DNA of 64,000 bases from Chryseobacterium ureilyticum (GTDB lineage: Bacteria; Bacteroidota; Bacteroidia; Flavobacteriales; Weeksellaceae), in assembly GCF_900156735.1 (NCBI RefSeq), contig NZ_FTOL01000001.1, positions 186,001 through 250,000 of the forward strand, given 5' to 3'. Shown piece after piece: positions 34,580-43,623 of the stretch. The position numbers and the translations under genes were made by a program. Every line of letters begins with the position of its first letter. The first letter of the stretch is position 1. The notes below the pieces were generated by a model. It did no database searches and had not been told where the DNA came from. It was given only the letters and a program-made list of their open reading frames with translations.

Positions 34580-35230
34580 ATGAAATATTTAAATAAAACA
34601 GTTTTTTCTCTTGCTATAGCCGGAATATCTCTGCTTTCAGGAAATTTAAGCGCTCAGTTTCTTGGCGGACACAGACTTAAAAGTGATGAAGATGGACCAA
34701 AAGGACAGTTCATGGTTTATGGTTCTTTAGATTATTCAAAAGTTACCACGCCTACCAACAGTAGCAGTACAGTTTCCAGTGCACCTCTTGGAGTAGGATA
34801 TTTTATCAATAATAATGATCTGATCGGGGTTAATTATGCCTATTCTCAAAACTCTGTTAACCATAATGTTGTATACAAACAAAATGAAGCAGGAGTTTGG
34901 TACAGTCCGTCGGTAATGCTTGGGAAATATTTTGTATTGATCGGACAGATCGATGCACATTATGTTTGGGGACAGCAACAGGCTACTACAGCTGATGCCA
35001 TGGAGAATTTTAACGGATTCCGTCTTCGTGCCTATCCTTTGATCGGAATTGTACTTGGTGGAGGCTGGGCTCTGAAATTCAAATTTGCAGAACTTTCAAT
35101 GCTTCAGACCAAAACAAAAGAAGAAGGCTGGACCAAAAGCTATGTGGCAGGAATCAGTGGCTCAACATTCGGAGTAGGTATCTCTAAAAACTTAGACTTC
35201 AGAAAAAAATCGGCTAAAGATGATAATTAA
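34580..35230 (+). CDS. Outer-membrane beta-barrel protein within the urease operon
   Basis: A 216-residue product with signal peptide ending SGNLSAQ. After a short acidic segment (LKSDEDGPKG) come about eight amphipathic strands (QFMVYGSLDYSKV, LGVGYFINNNDLIGVNYAYSQ, VWYSPSVMLGKYFVLIGQIDAHYVW), ending VGISKNLDFR, like a small OmpW/OmpX-sized barrel. It sits between ureC and ureE and overlaps ureE by 11 bases, so it is translationally coupled to a nickel chaperone. A role in urea or nickel passage through the outer membrane is inference. Confidence 0.75.
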   Translation: MKYLNKTVFSLAIAGISLLSGNLSAQFLGGHRLKSDEDGPKGQFMVYGSLDYSKVTTPTNSSSTVSSAPLGVGYFINNNDLIGVNYAYSQNSVNHNVVYKQNEAGVWYSPSVMLGKYFVLIGQIDAHYVWGQQQATTADAMENFNGFRLRAYPLIGIVLGGGWALKFKFAELSMLQTKTKEEGWTKSYVAGISGSTFGVGISKNLDFRKKSAKDDN

Positions 35231-35729
35231 TCAAATTATAGGCAATCTAACCGAAAATCCTACATCAAAAACCATAGATTATCTTGATCTGGAATGGTTT
35301 GAGACTACGAAAAGAATCCAACGCAAAAAAACCAGAAATGGAGCAGATGTTGCCATCAAATTTTTAAAAGAAGGACAACGTTTACGTGAAGGTGATATTC
35401 TTTTTGAGGATGCAGAAAAAGTAATAGCAATCAATGTTCTGGAAACAGAGGCAATTGTAATGGTTCCCGGATCTTTATTGGAAATGGGTACTGTATGCTA
35501 CGAAATAGGAAACAAACATATTCCGCTTTTCATTCAGGAGGATAAAGTATTGCTTCCGTTTGAAATGCCGATGTTCAGATGGCTGGAAGCAAGCGGTTTC
35601 AAACCGAAAAAACAATCCGTAAAGCTATTGAATCTCCTTAAATCCAATGTAGAACCTCACGGACACGGAAGTCTTGGTTCCACAATTTTTACTAAAATCT
35701 TAAAAATGGCAGCTCCAAAAGATGAATAA
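35220..35729 (+). CDS. ureE: Urease accessory protein UreE (nickel metallochaperone)
   Basis: A 169-residue protein with the two UreE domains: the N-terminal peptide-binding part (EWFETTKRIQRKKTRNGADVAI) and the metal-binding C-domain with GTVCYEIGNKHIPLFIQ and a final histidine cluster (EPHGHGS). The C-terminal tail is short, unlike the His-rich tails of Klebsiella-type UreE. It delivers Ni2+ to UreG and the apo-urease. The start overlaps the upstream barrel gene and the end overlaps ureF. Confidence 0.93.
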   Translation: MIINQIIGNLTENPTSKTIDYLDLEWFETTKRIQRKKTRNGADVAIKFLKEGQRLREGDILFEDAEKVIAINVLETEAIVMVPGSLLEMGTVCYEIGNKHIPLFIQEDKVLLPFEMPMFRWLEASGFKPKKQSVKLLNLLKSNVEPHGHGSLGSTIFTKILKMAAPKDE

Positions 35730-36423
35730 TATTATGAATATCAATTTTTTATCAGGACTACTTCATCTTGCAGATCCTACGCTTCCTATTGGTGGTTATA
35801 CTCATTCCAACGGACTTGAAACCTATGTGCAGGAAAGAATTGTACATAATGTAGAGACAGCGAAGGAATTTGTACAGAACATGCTTCAGTACAATCTTAA
35901 ATTCAATGATGGAGCTTTTGCGAAATTGGCTTATGAAGCTGCGGGAAAAGGAGATTTACAGACCCTTTTAGATCTTGACAATGAATGTAATGCAATAAAA
36001 TGCCCAAAAGAAATCCGCCAAGCCAGCCAAAAATTGGGATTAAGACTGATCAAAATTTTCAAAAGAAGAGAAAATTTCCCATTGATGGAAGCATTTGAGA
36101 AAGCAGTTCAGAATAAACAAGCCAATTCTCATTACTGTATTGTATTTGGGATCTATGCTTATCTCATGAAAATCCCTTTATATGAAGGATTATTAGGGTT
36201 TTATTATACCTCCGTTGCCGGAATGATTACCAATGCTGTAAAGCTAGTGCCACTTGGACAACTTGATGGACAGGACATATTATTTGCATTGTATCCGGTT
36301 ATGGAAAAAACAGTTTTAGAAACTATTGAACTGGACAGAGATATGGTAGGACTTTGTAATACAGCTTTTGATATCCGATGTATGCAGCACGAAAGACTAT
36401 ATTCAAGACTTTATATGTCCTAA
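35722..36423 (+). CDS. ureF: Urease accessory protein UreF
   Basis: A 233-residue, all-helical protein. LSGLLHLADPTLPIGGYTHSNGLETYVQE is the conserved N-terminal block, and the C-terminus CMQHERLYSRLYMS matches the family end. UreF couples the UreG GTPase to the UreD-urease complex during nickel insertion. The first ATG (35722) overlaps ureE by eight bases; ATG 35734 is an alternative start that removes four residues. A 135-bp spacer with a doubled TTAGCG separates it from ureG. Confidence 0.94.
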   Translation: MNNIMNINFLSGLLHLADPTLPIGGYTHSNGLETYVQERIVHNVETAKEFVQNMLQYNLKFNDGAFAKLAYEAAGKGDLQTLLDLDNECNAIKCPKEIRQASQKLGLRLIKIFKRRENFPLMEAFEKAVQNKQANSHYCIVFGIYAYLMKIPLYEGLLGFYYTSVAGMITNAVKLVPLGQLDGQDILFALYPVMEKTVLETIELDRDMVGLCNTAFDIRCMQHERLYSRLYMS

Positions 36424-36558
36424 AAAAGATAAAGGGGTAAAATGTACATAACCTTTGCTGAGTGAAACGCCCTTGCGAACGAAAAATCTTCACAATCAAT
36501 CAAAAACCTTAGCGCACTTAGCGTTAAAAAACAACAAACAAAGTAAAATTTAGAAAAA

Positions 36559-37197
36559 ATGGAAAATAGAAAATACATAAAAGTAGGAGTTGCAGGACCT
36601 GTTGGTTCAGGAAAAACTGCATTATTGGAACGTTTAAGCAGAAAATTATTCGGGACTTACGATCTTGGAGTAATTACCAACGATATTTACACAAAAGAAG
36701 ATGCCGAATTTATGGCTAAAAACAGTCTTCTTCCCCACGACAGAATCATTGGAGTAGAAACAGGAGGCTGTCCTCACACTGCGATTCGTGAAGATGCAAG
36801 TATGAACCTTGAAGCTGTAGATGAACTGGCAGCACGTTTCCCTGAAATTGAATTGGTTCTTATTGAAAGTGGAGGTGATAATCTTTCTGCTACATTCAGC
36901 CCAGACCTTGCAGACGTTACAATCTTTATTATTGACGTTGCAGAAGGAGAAAAAATCCCTAGAAAAGGTGGTCCCGGTATTACAAGATCAGACCTTTTGA
37001 TTATTAATAAAATTGACCTTGCGCCTCATGTAGGAGCCAGCCTAGAAGTAATGGAGAATGATGCAAGAAGAATGAGAAAAGGAAATCCTTTTGTGTTTAC
37101 CAACCTTAAAACAGATGAAGGTTTGGATAAAGTAATCGGGTGGATCAAAAAATACGCTCTTTTAGAAGAAATTGAAGAACCGAACCTAGTAAGATAA
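36559..37197 (+). CDS. ureG: Urease accessory GTPase UreG
   Basis: A 212-residue SIMIBI GTPase. The P-loop [14 protein letters not shown] is at residues about 10-23, the metal-binding CPH motif in [19 protein letters not shown] follows, [27 protein letters not shown] is the switch region, and [12 protein letters not shown] gives guanine specificity. It drives GTP-dependent nickel insertion. It ends directly before ureD with no gap, giving ureG-ureD coupling. Confidence 0.97.
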   Translation: MENRKYIKVGVAGPVGSGKTALLERLSRKLFGTYDLGVITNDIYTKEDAEFMAKNSLLPHDRIIGVETGGCPHTAIREDASMNLEAVDELAARFPEIELVLIESGGDNLSATFSPDLADVTIFIIDVAEGEKIPRKGGPGITRSDLLIINKIDLAPHVGASLEVMENDARRMRKGNPFVFTNLKTDEGLDKVIGWIKKYALLEEIEEPNLVR

Positions 37198-37986
37198 ATG
37201 GATAGTCGTTTAAAAATTATTGCAGGATTCAAGGGAGGAGAATCATATGTGAAGGATCTTTATGTTTCATTACCTTTCAGAGTAGTTTCTGTAGGACAAC
37301 GAAAGACAGATAAGAAACTGTATCAGATGGTGATGAGCTCCTCTCCGGGAATTCTGGATGGAGATCATTATTACCTGGATGTATCCTTGGAAAAAGGTTC
37401 TTCCCTTCAATTACAGTCACAATCGTATCAGAGACTTTTCAATATGAAGGATAAAGCTCTCCAGGAGTTAAATGTAACCATGGAAGATGACACTTCTTTT
37501 GCTTACGTTCCCCATCCGATTGTTCCTCATGAAGATTCCAATTTTAAAAGTAAAGCCAATATCCATATCGGAAATGACAGCCAGATTATCATCAGCGAGA
37601 TCATTACCTGTGGAAGAAAGCATTACGGAGAGGTTTTTAAGCTGAAACGTTTTCAGAATTTAATGGAAATCTACCATAACAACAGATTGGTAGTGAAGGA
37701 TAACGTTGTCATTGAACCGGAATTGATCCCGATCAGCAGTATTGGTAATCTGGAGCAGTATACCCATCAGGGAACTCTGATATTCTACAGTACAAAAGAC
37801 AATGTAGATAAAAATGGGTTGATTGAAGAGATTGTGGAAGCTGCAGCACAGCATATTGAAGAAATGGAAGTAGGAGTATCGGCAATGGAAGATAATGGTT
37901 TTGTGGTAAGAGCTTTAGGACATGGCGGTGAATTGATGTACAATTTCTTCCTGCATGTTCAGGAAATTCTTTGGTCATTGGAGTAA
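37198..37986 (+). CDS. ureD: Urease accessory protein UreD (UreH)
   Basis: A 262-residue scaffold with the family features GGESYVKDLYVSLPFRVVSVGQ, a central SSPGILDGDHYYLDVSLEKGSSLQLQSQSYQRLF and YVPHPIVPHEDSNFKSKANIHI, and FKLKRFQNLMEI. UreD binds apo-urease and provides the nickel tunnel. The protein starts at the base after the ureG stop. Together with ureABC, E, F and G the accessory set is complete, so the organism should have functional urease. Confidence 0.95.
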   Translation: MDSRLKIIAGFKGGESYVKDLYVSLPFRVVSVGQRKTDKKLYQMVMSSSPGILDGDHYYLDVSLEKGSSLQLQSQSYQRLFNMKDKALQELNVTMEDDTSFAYVPHPIVPHEDSNFKSKANIHIGNDSQIIISEIITCGRKHYGEVFKLKRFQNLMEIYHNNRLVVKDNVVIEPELIPISSIGNLEQYTHQGTLIFYSTKDNVDKNGLIEEIVEAAAQHIEEMEVGVSAMEDNGFVVRALGHGGELMYNFFLHVQEILWSLE

Positions 37987-38009
37987 AAGAATATTGCTTT
38001 AATGACTTT

Positions 38010-38036
38010 GTCACCCTGAGCGGAGTCGAAAGGTGC
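38010..38036. repeat. Short dispersed motif of the CACCCTGAG...GTCGAAAGGTG type
   Basis: Starts GTCACCCTGAGCGGAGTCGA. The ends CACC and GGTG can pair. A related core, CCTGAGCTTAGCCGAAGGA, is inserted in the repeat at 38147-38237. This kind of motif is common between genes in many bacteria. Confidence 0.55.
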
Positions 38037-38146
38037 TAATAAGGACGAAAGATTTTAATCGCTTGCTGATTGAGTAGATGAAGTAGATTTTATTGTAAGC
38101 TTTGTATAGAACGATTTGCAAAACCTCTAAAATCCGTAAGAAATAG

Positions 38147-38237
38147 ATTCAATAGAAGCGGGCTATAATCCTGAGCTTAGCCGAAGGAAGCCCGCATAAA
38201 TAAAAGAAATTTTCCACTGGCTTTAGCCAAAACTTAA
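38147..38237. repeat. Dispersed double-hairpin repeat, copy C (with insertion)
   Basis: ATTCAATAGAAGCGGGCT opens the copy. About 24 bases including CCTGAGCTTAGCCGAAGGA lie inside the first hairpin before its closing AGCCCGC. The second hairpin, TGGCTTTAGCCA (38218-38229), is at the usual end. It fills the spacer between ureD and the UreH-like membrane gene. Confidence 0.7.
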
Positions 38238-38258
38238 AAAAGGAATTAAAAATAGAAA

Positions 38259-38960
38259 ATGGACAGTACAGTTTGGGCACTCCTCTTAAGTGCCGTTTCA
38301 ATAAGTTTTATACATACAGCTTCAGGACCGGATCATTACCTGCCCTTCATTGTGATCTCAAAATCAAAAAAATGGAGCGGAATGAAAACCGCAGTTTTAA
38401 CCGTAGTTTGCGGATTGGGACATGTGTTTAGCTCATTAATTTTAGGTTTTATCGGTGTGTTTCTGGGTTGGCAGCTGAATAAGATCTCCTGGTTTCAGGA
38501 TATCCGAGGTAATTTCTCAGGATGGGCATTGCTGATCTTTGGTGGAGTTTATCTGGTATACGGTCTTGTTCAGGCAATCAGAAATAAACCTCACAAACAT
38601 TTCGATGTCATGGGGGATGATGTTTATGTGTATGAACATAATCATAGTGAAGTCGTAATGCCTCAAACAAGAATAAAAGTAACACCGCTTGTTCTTTTTA
38701 TGATCTTCGTAATGGGACCAAGTGAACCTTTGATTCCTTTATTATTCTACTCAGGGGTAAAACATTCCATGTCTGAAATCGCTGTTCTGGTGACTTCATT
38801 CACGGTAACCACTGTTTTAACCATGCTTGGAATGGTTCTTTTAGGACGTTATGGCTACTCAACATTATTCAATACCGAAAAGCTGGAAAGATATATGGGA
38901 GTGGTAAGCGGAGCTGTAGTAACTGTTTGCGGAGTTGGAATGGTCTTTCTTGGATGGTAG
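38259..38960 (+). CDS. UreH/NicO-like membrane protein, probable nickel permease
   Basis: A 233-residue protein with about six membrane segments. The first two carry SISFIHTASGPDHYLPF, a His-Asp-His pattern like the HxxxxDH metal motif of the NicO, HupE and UreH class, and a later helix has FMIFVMGPSEPLIPLLF. A cytoplasmic loop near 105-135 is rich in histidines (NKPHKHF, YEHNHSEVV). Position after ureD fits nickel supply to urease. Direction of transport and metal are inferred. Confidence 0.78.
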   Translation: MDSTVWALLLSAVSISFIHTASGPDHYLPFIVISKSKKWSGMKTAVLTVVCGLGHVFSSLILGFIGVFLGWQLNKISWFQDIRGNFSGWALLIFGGVYLVYGLVQAIRNKPHKHFDVMGDDVYVYEHNHSEVVMPQTRIKVTPLVLFMIFVMGPSEPLIPLLFYSGVKHSMSEIAVLVTSFTVTTVLTMLGMVLLGRYGYSTLFNTEKLERYMGVVSGAVVTVCGVGMVFLGW

Positions 38961-39095
38961 GCGAGTTTGAGAATGGAACTTTTTAAAGTTCAAAGTCATT
39001 ATTCTTTCATGGGTAATTGACAATTGACCTTTAGGTCTACATGTATCTCTTTATCTCCAATTTTATTTTCAATCAATATTACAATTAAAAAAACT

Positions 39096-39983
39096 ATGAA
39101 CGAATTTTTCAAAAAAATCCCTTTTTTAGATAATATTTTAAAAGGAATCGGGCAGATTATGCTTCAGGAAAACAGATGGACGGGGCTACTGTTTCTTATA
39201 GGAATCTTTATGGGTAGCTGGCAATGTGGAGTCGCAGTATTGCTTTCAACAGCTGCTGGAACTTTTACCGCGATGACGCTGAAATATGATAAATCTGAAA
39301 TCAAAGCAGGATTATATGGCTTCAGTGCAGCGCTTGTAGGAGTGGCTTTGGCTTTCTTATTTGAAACAACAGTCTTGATTTGGTTTCTTATTATATTAGG
39401 TGGAGCATTGGCTACAATTATTCAACACTTTTTTATCCAAAAGAAAATTCCGGTGTTTACCTTTCCTTTCATTGTAATTACATGGATATTGGTATTTGTT
39501 TTACATCATTTTACACATATTCCGCCTTCAGCTATGCTGAGCGCTGAGGTTGTACCTTCAAAATATGATGATTTCCTTACCTGTACCAATGGTTTTGGTG
39601 AAGTAATCTTCCAGGGAGGAGTACTTTCGGGAGTTATTTTCTTTATTGCTGTTTTTATAGGTTCTCCAATTGCTGCTCTATACGGACTTGCCGCTTCTAT
39701 TCTAGGCGCAGGATTATCACAGTTAAATGGTGAACCCATTAAAGAAATTCATATGGGGCTATTTGGATTCAACGCTGTTCTTTCGGCAATCGTATTTTCA
39801 GGTATTAAAAGAACAGATGGGTTATGGGTATTAATTGCTGTTTTGCTAACGATCATAATTGACGATCTTTTGATAGACAATCACTGTCTGGATGCAGTAG
39901 GCGGAGTATTTACTTTTCCATTCGTAGCAGGAACTTGGATCACGCTTTTAATTCAAAAGATATTTCTTAAAGCGAAAGCATAG
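39096..39983 (+). CDS. Urea channel (UT family)
   Basis: A 295-residue protein from ATG 39096; a TTG start at 39024 would add 24 unrelated residues. About ten membrane segments in two homologous halves. Each half has an LSTAAGTFTAM or LAASILGAGLSQLNGEP segment and a following GLYGFSAALVGVAL or GLFGFNAVLSAIVF segment, the repeated UT pore signature. It passively admits urea for the adjacent urease. A conserved leader-like segment precedes it (39023-39040) and recurs before the next gene. Confidence 0.92.
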   Translation: MNEFFKKIPFLDNILKGIGQIMLQENRWTGLLFLIGIFMGSWQCGVAVLLSTAAGTFTAMTLKYDKSEIKAGLYGFSAALVGVALAFLFETTVLIWFLIILGGALATIIQHFFIQKKIPVFTFPFIVITWILVFVLHHFTHIPPSAMLSAEVVPSKYDDFLTCTNGFGEVIFQGGVLSGVIFFIAVFIGSPIAALYGLAASILGAGLSQLNGEPIKEIHMGLFGFNAVLSAIVFSGIKRTDGLWVLIAVLLTIIIDDLLIDNHCLDAVGGVFTFPFVAGTWITLLIQKIFLKAKA

Positions 39984-40148
39984 ACTAAGGTTTGAGAATG
40001 TTAGAGTTTGAGAGCTTCGAGATAAAATCCTTTCACTTCAAATTGATAATTCACTTACGAAGCAAAATTGACCATTGACCTTTAAGTCTACCATTTCTAT
40101 CATCTCTCCGCCTATTATCTTTCCTCCAAATTAATAATTTAACAAAAA

Positions 40149-42395
40149 ATGAAAATAACTAAAATAGCAGCCGCTTTTCTTGTCATGGCATTCAGTGGAA
40201 AAATGATGGCGCAGGAAGTAGAAAAACAGTTGTTAATCAAAGATGCAGATGACAAATTTCCAATCGCAGATGTATTGGTAAAATATGATCACGGAAACAG
40301 CCATACGCACACAGGAACAGACGGTACTTTTGCCATTCCTGTAAAATCTCTTCCGGATACACTGGTAATCAGCCGACAGGGATATGATGAAGTAAAATGG
40401 GTAGTTACCAACGACGAGGATAAAAGCAAAGTTATCTTTTTACAGCATAAACCTTTTCAGATCTCAGAAGTAGCTATTAATCACAGTTCATTTTTATCAG
40501 CCATTACAAAAGTAGATCTGAATAAATTTCCGGTGAATTCAGCTCAGGACTTATTGAGAAAAGTTCCGGGATTGTTCATTGCACAACATGCAGGAGGCGG
40601 AAAGGCAGAACAACTTTTCTTACGAGGATTTGATGCTGATCATGGAACAGATGTAAGCGTAAATGTAGACGGAATGCCTGTGAATATTGTATCTCATGCC
40701 CACGGACAGGGATATTCTGATCTTCACTTTGTGATCCCTGAAACGGTAAATAATATCGATTTCGGAAAAGGATCTTATTATATGGATCGTGGAGATTTTA
40801 ATACTGCTGGTTATGTAGATTTTCAGACTTATAGCGGATTGAAAAATAGCATGATCAAACTTGAAGGCGGTTCTTTCAACTCAAAAAGAGTATTGGGAAT
40901 GTTCAATATTCTACATGATGACCTGGGAAGAAAAAATGCCTACATCGCCGCAGAATATAACTATACAGATGGTCCTTTTGATGTGAAACAAAACTTCAAC
41001 AGGGTAAATATTTTCGGAAAATACAATCAATGGCTTACGGATAACGATTACTTCAATATCCAGTTTTCAACATTCAATTCCTCATGGAATGCATCCGGGC
41101 AAATTCCTGAACGTGCTGTAGATGAAGGAATCATTGGCAGATGGGGAAGCATAGATCCTACTGAAGGTGGAAAGACTTCCAGAACCAATCTTCAGATGAA
41201 TTTTAAGCATATCATTTCTCCGTCTGAACAGATTGATGCGATGGCTTTTTATTCAAAATATAATTTCAATCTGTATTCCGATTTTACTTTCTATTTAAAA
41301 GATAAAGATCATGGCGATGAAATTCAACAAACGGACGGAAGAAATATCTATGGAGCGGAAGTAAAATATACCAAAAGCTTCTCTCTTGCAAATAGCTCCC
41401 TGAACTGGATCTCAGGAATAGGGTTAAGAAATGATGATATCAATACCTTACAACTCAACCATGTTTATCACAGAGATATGCTACTGGACAGACTGTCTGA
41501 TGTAAACGGAACGGAAACCAATCTTCATGCATATTCAGGTCTAGTCTGGAAAACCGGAAAATGGACGATTAATCCTGCTGTAAGAGTAGATCACTTTATC
41601 TTTAACATGCATAATTTGCTGGATCCTGAGCAATTGCCTTCAGGACAATCAAAAGAAGCAACAAGAGTAAGCCCTAAGTTAAACTTTTCTTACGCTCAGA
41701 ACGATAATGTAATGTGGTTCCTGAAAACAGGCATGGGATTCCATTCCAATGATGTGAGAGTAGTAGTAACCAATAAGAATGAAAATACACTTCCTTATTC
41801 CATCGGAGCAGATTTCGGAGTAAGATTACATCCGTTTAAATCTTTAATCATTACACCTGCTTTATGGTATATGGATCTTCAACAGGAATTTGTGTATGTA
41901 GGAGACGATGCTGTAGTAGAGCCATCCGGAAAATCCAGACGTTTCGGAGCAGATCTGGGAATCCGTTTTCAGCCCTTGGAAAACTTCTACCTGAATGCAG
42001 ACATTAATTATTCTCATGCAAGGTTTATTGAAGAAGAAAAAGGACAGGATTATATTCCGCTGGCACCTGTGGTTACCAGTACAGGCTCTGTGAATTGGGA
42101 TTTCCTTCATGGGTTCTCTTTAGGACTTCAATATCGTTACTTGGGAGAAAGACCGGCAGTTGAAGACAATAGTATTAAGACAAAAGCTTACTTTGTAAAT
42201 GATCTGGTATTGTCTTATAACCGTCAGAAATGGGGTGCGAATATTCAGGTGAACAATCTTTTCAATGTAAAATGGAATGAAGCCCAGTTTGCAACAGAAA
42301 CCCAATTGAAAGGAGAAGCAGAACCTATTACAGATCTTACGTATACGCCGGGAAGCCCGTTTGGTGTGAGAGTGGGAGTGTATTACAAGTTTTAG
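40149..42395 (+). CDS. TonB-dependent receptor of the urease locus (possible nickel receptor)
   Basis: A 748-residue outer-membrane receptor. It has a signal peptide ending GKMMAQ, a carboxypeptidase-regulatory-like domain at about residues 25-105 with HGNSHTHTGTDG, a plug domain (INHSSFLSAITKVDL to about 220) that includes LFLRGFDADHGTDVSVNVDGMP and NIVSHAHGQGYSDLHF, and a barrel ending GVRVGVYYKF. The two His-rich loops and the neighbours suggest import of a nickel complex; this is inference, and other substrates are possible. Confidence 0.9.
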   Translation: MKITKIAAAFLVMAFSGKMMAQEVEKQLLIKDADDKFPIADVLVKYDHGNSHTHTGTDGTFAIPVKSLPDTLVISRQGYDEVKWVVTNDEDKSKVIFLQHKPFQISEVAINHSSFLSAITKVDLNKFPVNSAQDLLRKVPGLFIAQHAGGGKAEQLFLRGFDADHGTDVSVNVDGMPVNIVSHAHGQGYSDLHFVIPETVNNIDFGKGSYYMDRGDFNTAGYVDFQTYSGLKNSMIKLEGGSFNSKRVLGMFNILHDDLGRKNAYIAAEYNYTDGPFDVKQNFNRVNIFGKYNQWLTDNDYFNIQFSTFNSSWNASGQIPERAVDEGIIGRWGSIDPTEGGKTSRTNLQMNFKHIISPSEQIDAMAFYSKYNFNLYSDFTFYLKDKDHGDEIQQTDGRNIYGAEVKYTKSFSLANSSLNWISGIGLRNDDINTLQLNHVYHRDMLLDRLSDVNGTETNLHAYSGLVWKTGKWTINPAVRVDHFIFNMHNLLDPEQLPSGQSKEATRVSPKLNFSYAQNDNVMWFLKTGMGFHSNDVRVVVTNKNENTLPYSIGADFGVRLHPFKSLIITPALWYMDLQQEFVYVGDDAVVEPSGKSRRFGADLGIRFQPLENFYLNADINYSHARFIEEEKGQDYIPLAPVVTSTGSVNWDFLHGFSLGLQYRYLGERPAVEDNSIKTKAYFVNDLVLSYNRQKWGANIQVNNLFNVKWNEAQFATETQLKGEAEPITDLTYTPGSPFGVRVGVYYKF

Positions 42396-42535
42396 AGTGA
42401 GAAGGTAAGAGGGTTTGAGAGTCTTAGAGCTGATGAGTAAAAGGTATTTTCAAATTGACTCATTCTCAAATTTTCAAATTCTCTTCTTTCTACGTTACAA
42501 ATTTTGTCTAACTTTAATTAATCATAATATCGGAT

Positions 42536-43426
42536 ATGGAAGTATTATCCAATTTTCAGTACAAAAAACTATTTCTACCGAATATCACGGAGAAAATTTT
42601 AGCCAATAATGCGGATATACAGCTTTACCGGATAGAAAATTACCTTAAGGGGATTTTAATGCCTGTGATTCCGTACCGTACAACCTTTAACTTTATTATC
42701 TTCGTTACCAACGGACATATCAAACAATATCTTGAAAATAAAGAATACCATGCCGAAAAAGGAGGGGTAATCTTTATCAAACAGGGAACAATTACCGCAA
42801 CCGTAGAACTTTCCGATGATATTGAAGGTTTTTTCCTCGCTTATGAAAATAATATTCTTTCTGAACAGGAATTACCAAAGCATAAAAGCAGTATTTTCTT
42901 TATGACTCCTTTTCTGAATCTGGATAGTCTCACGTACGGAACTATTACCCAGCTTCTTCCCATTATGGAACAGGAATTATGGCTGAATAACCTCAATGTG
43001 AATGACGTTGTCGTTACCATGCTTCACCTGATTCTGATTAAAATGTTAAGCACAGATTCAGATACCCATCATAAATCTGCAACACGCCCGATGGAATTGT
43101 CTCTTCAGTTCCGGGACCTTTTGTTTAAATATCATGTGGGAGAAAAACGGGTAGCGTTTTATGCAGATAAACTGTCAGTAACAGAAAGCTATCTGAATAA
43201 ATGCGTAAAAAGTGTTACCCAAAAATCACCAAAACAATGGATCAACGAAATTGATATCAATTACAGTAAAGCATTGCTTCACTCAAGTAAAGATATCGCT
43301 GAGATAGCTTACGAATTAAACTTTCATACAGCATCTCACTTCACACAGCTTTTCAAAAAAATTGCAGGGATTACCCCAAAGGAATACAGAACTCAGTTTT
43401 TGAGCAATAGTAGAGTGAAGGGGTAA
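42536..43426 (+). CDS. AraC-family transcriptional regulator of the urease locus
   Basis: A 296-residue cytoplasmic regulator. The N-terminal half has a cupin-like ligand domain (FNFIIFVTNGHIKQYLENKEYHAEKGGVIFIKQGTI) and the C-terminal 100 residues the double helix-turn-helix (VAFYADKLSVTESYLNKCVKSVTQKSPKQWI and DIAEIAYELNFHTASHFTQLFKKIAGITPKEYR). It follows the receptor gene in the same direction after 140 bases. It may activate the urease and uptake genes; that is inferred from position only. Confidence 0.92.
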   Translation: MEVLSNFQYKKLFLPNITEKILANNADIQLYRIENYLKGILMPVIPYRTTFNFIIFVTNGHIKQYLENKEYHAEKGGVIFIKQGTITATVELSDDIEGFFLAYENNILSEQELPKHKSSIFFMTPFLNLDSLTYGTITQLLPIMEQELWLNNLNVNDVVVTMLHLILIKMLSTDSDTHHKSATRPMELSLQFRDLLFKYHVGEKRVAFYADKLSVTESYLNKCVKSVTQKSPKQWINEIDINYSKALLHSSKDIAEIAYELNFHTASHFTQLFKKIAGITPKEYRTQFLSNSRVKG

Positions 43427-43440
43427 TTCTGAGGTTGGAT

Positions 43441-43616
43441 GCTGGGAGAGGGAAGGTGGAAGTCTTTGAAGTCTCCAAAATCAATTGTTGACTCTTTACA
43501 GATTTATATTCATCTACAGGCTTATTGGATAACTTTTATGTACTCATAGTCTTCTGTCATTCTGACGAAGGAAGAATCTCATATACAAATAGTACCTCCA
43601 GCTTCCCTCTTCCAGC
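43441..43616. repeat. 176-bp element with 23-bp imperfect terminal inverted repeats
   Basis: GCTGGGAGAGGGAAG (43441-43455) pairs with CTTCCCTCTTCCAGC (43602-43616); the arms extend to 23 bp with 20 matches. A 25-base segment (43556-43580) inside is identical to 34409-34433 in the element after ureC. No frame is convincing. MITE-like, or a composite of dispersed palindromes. Confidence 0.6.
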
Positions 43617-43623
43617 TCAAAAA

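Noticed and set aside
43441..43616. Insertion sequence
   Set aside because: It has terminal inverted repeats but no transposase frame and no clear target duplication, so it was kept only as a MITE-like element.
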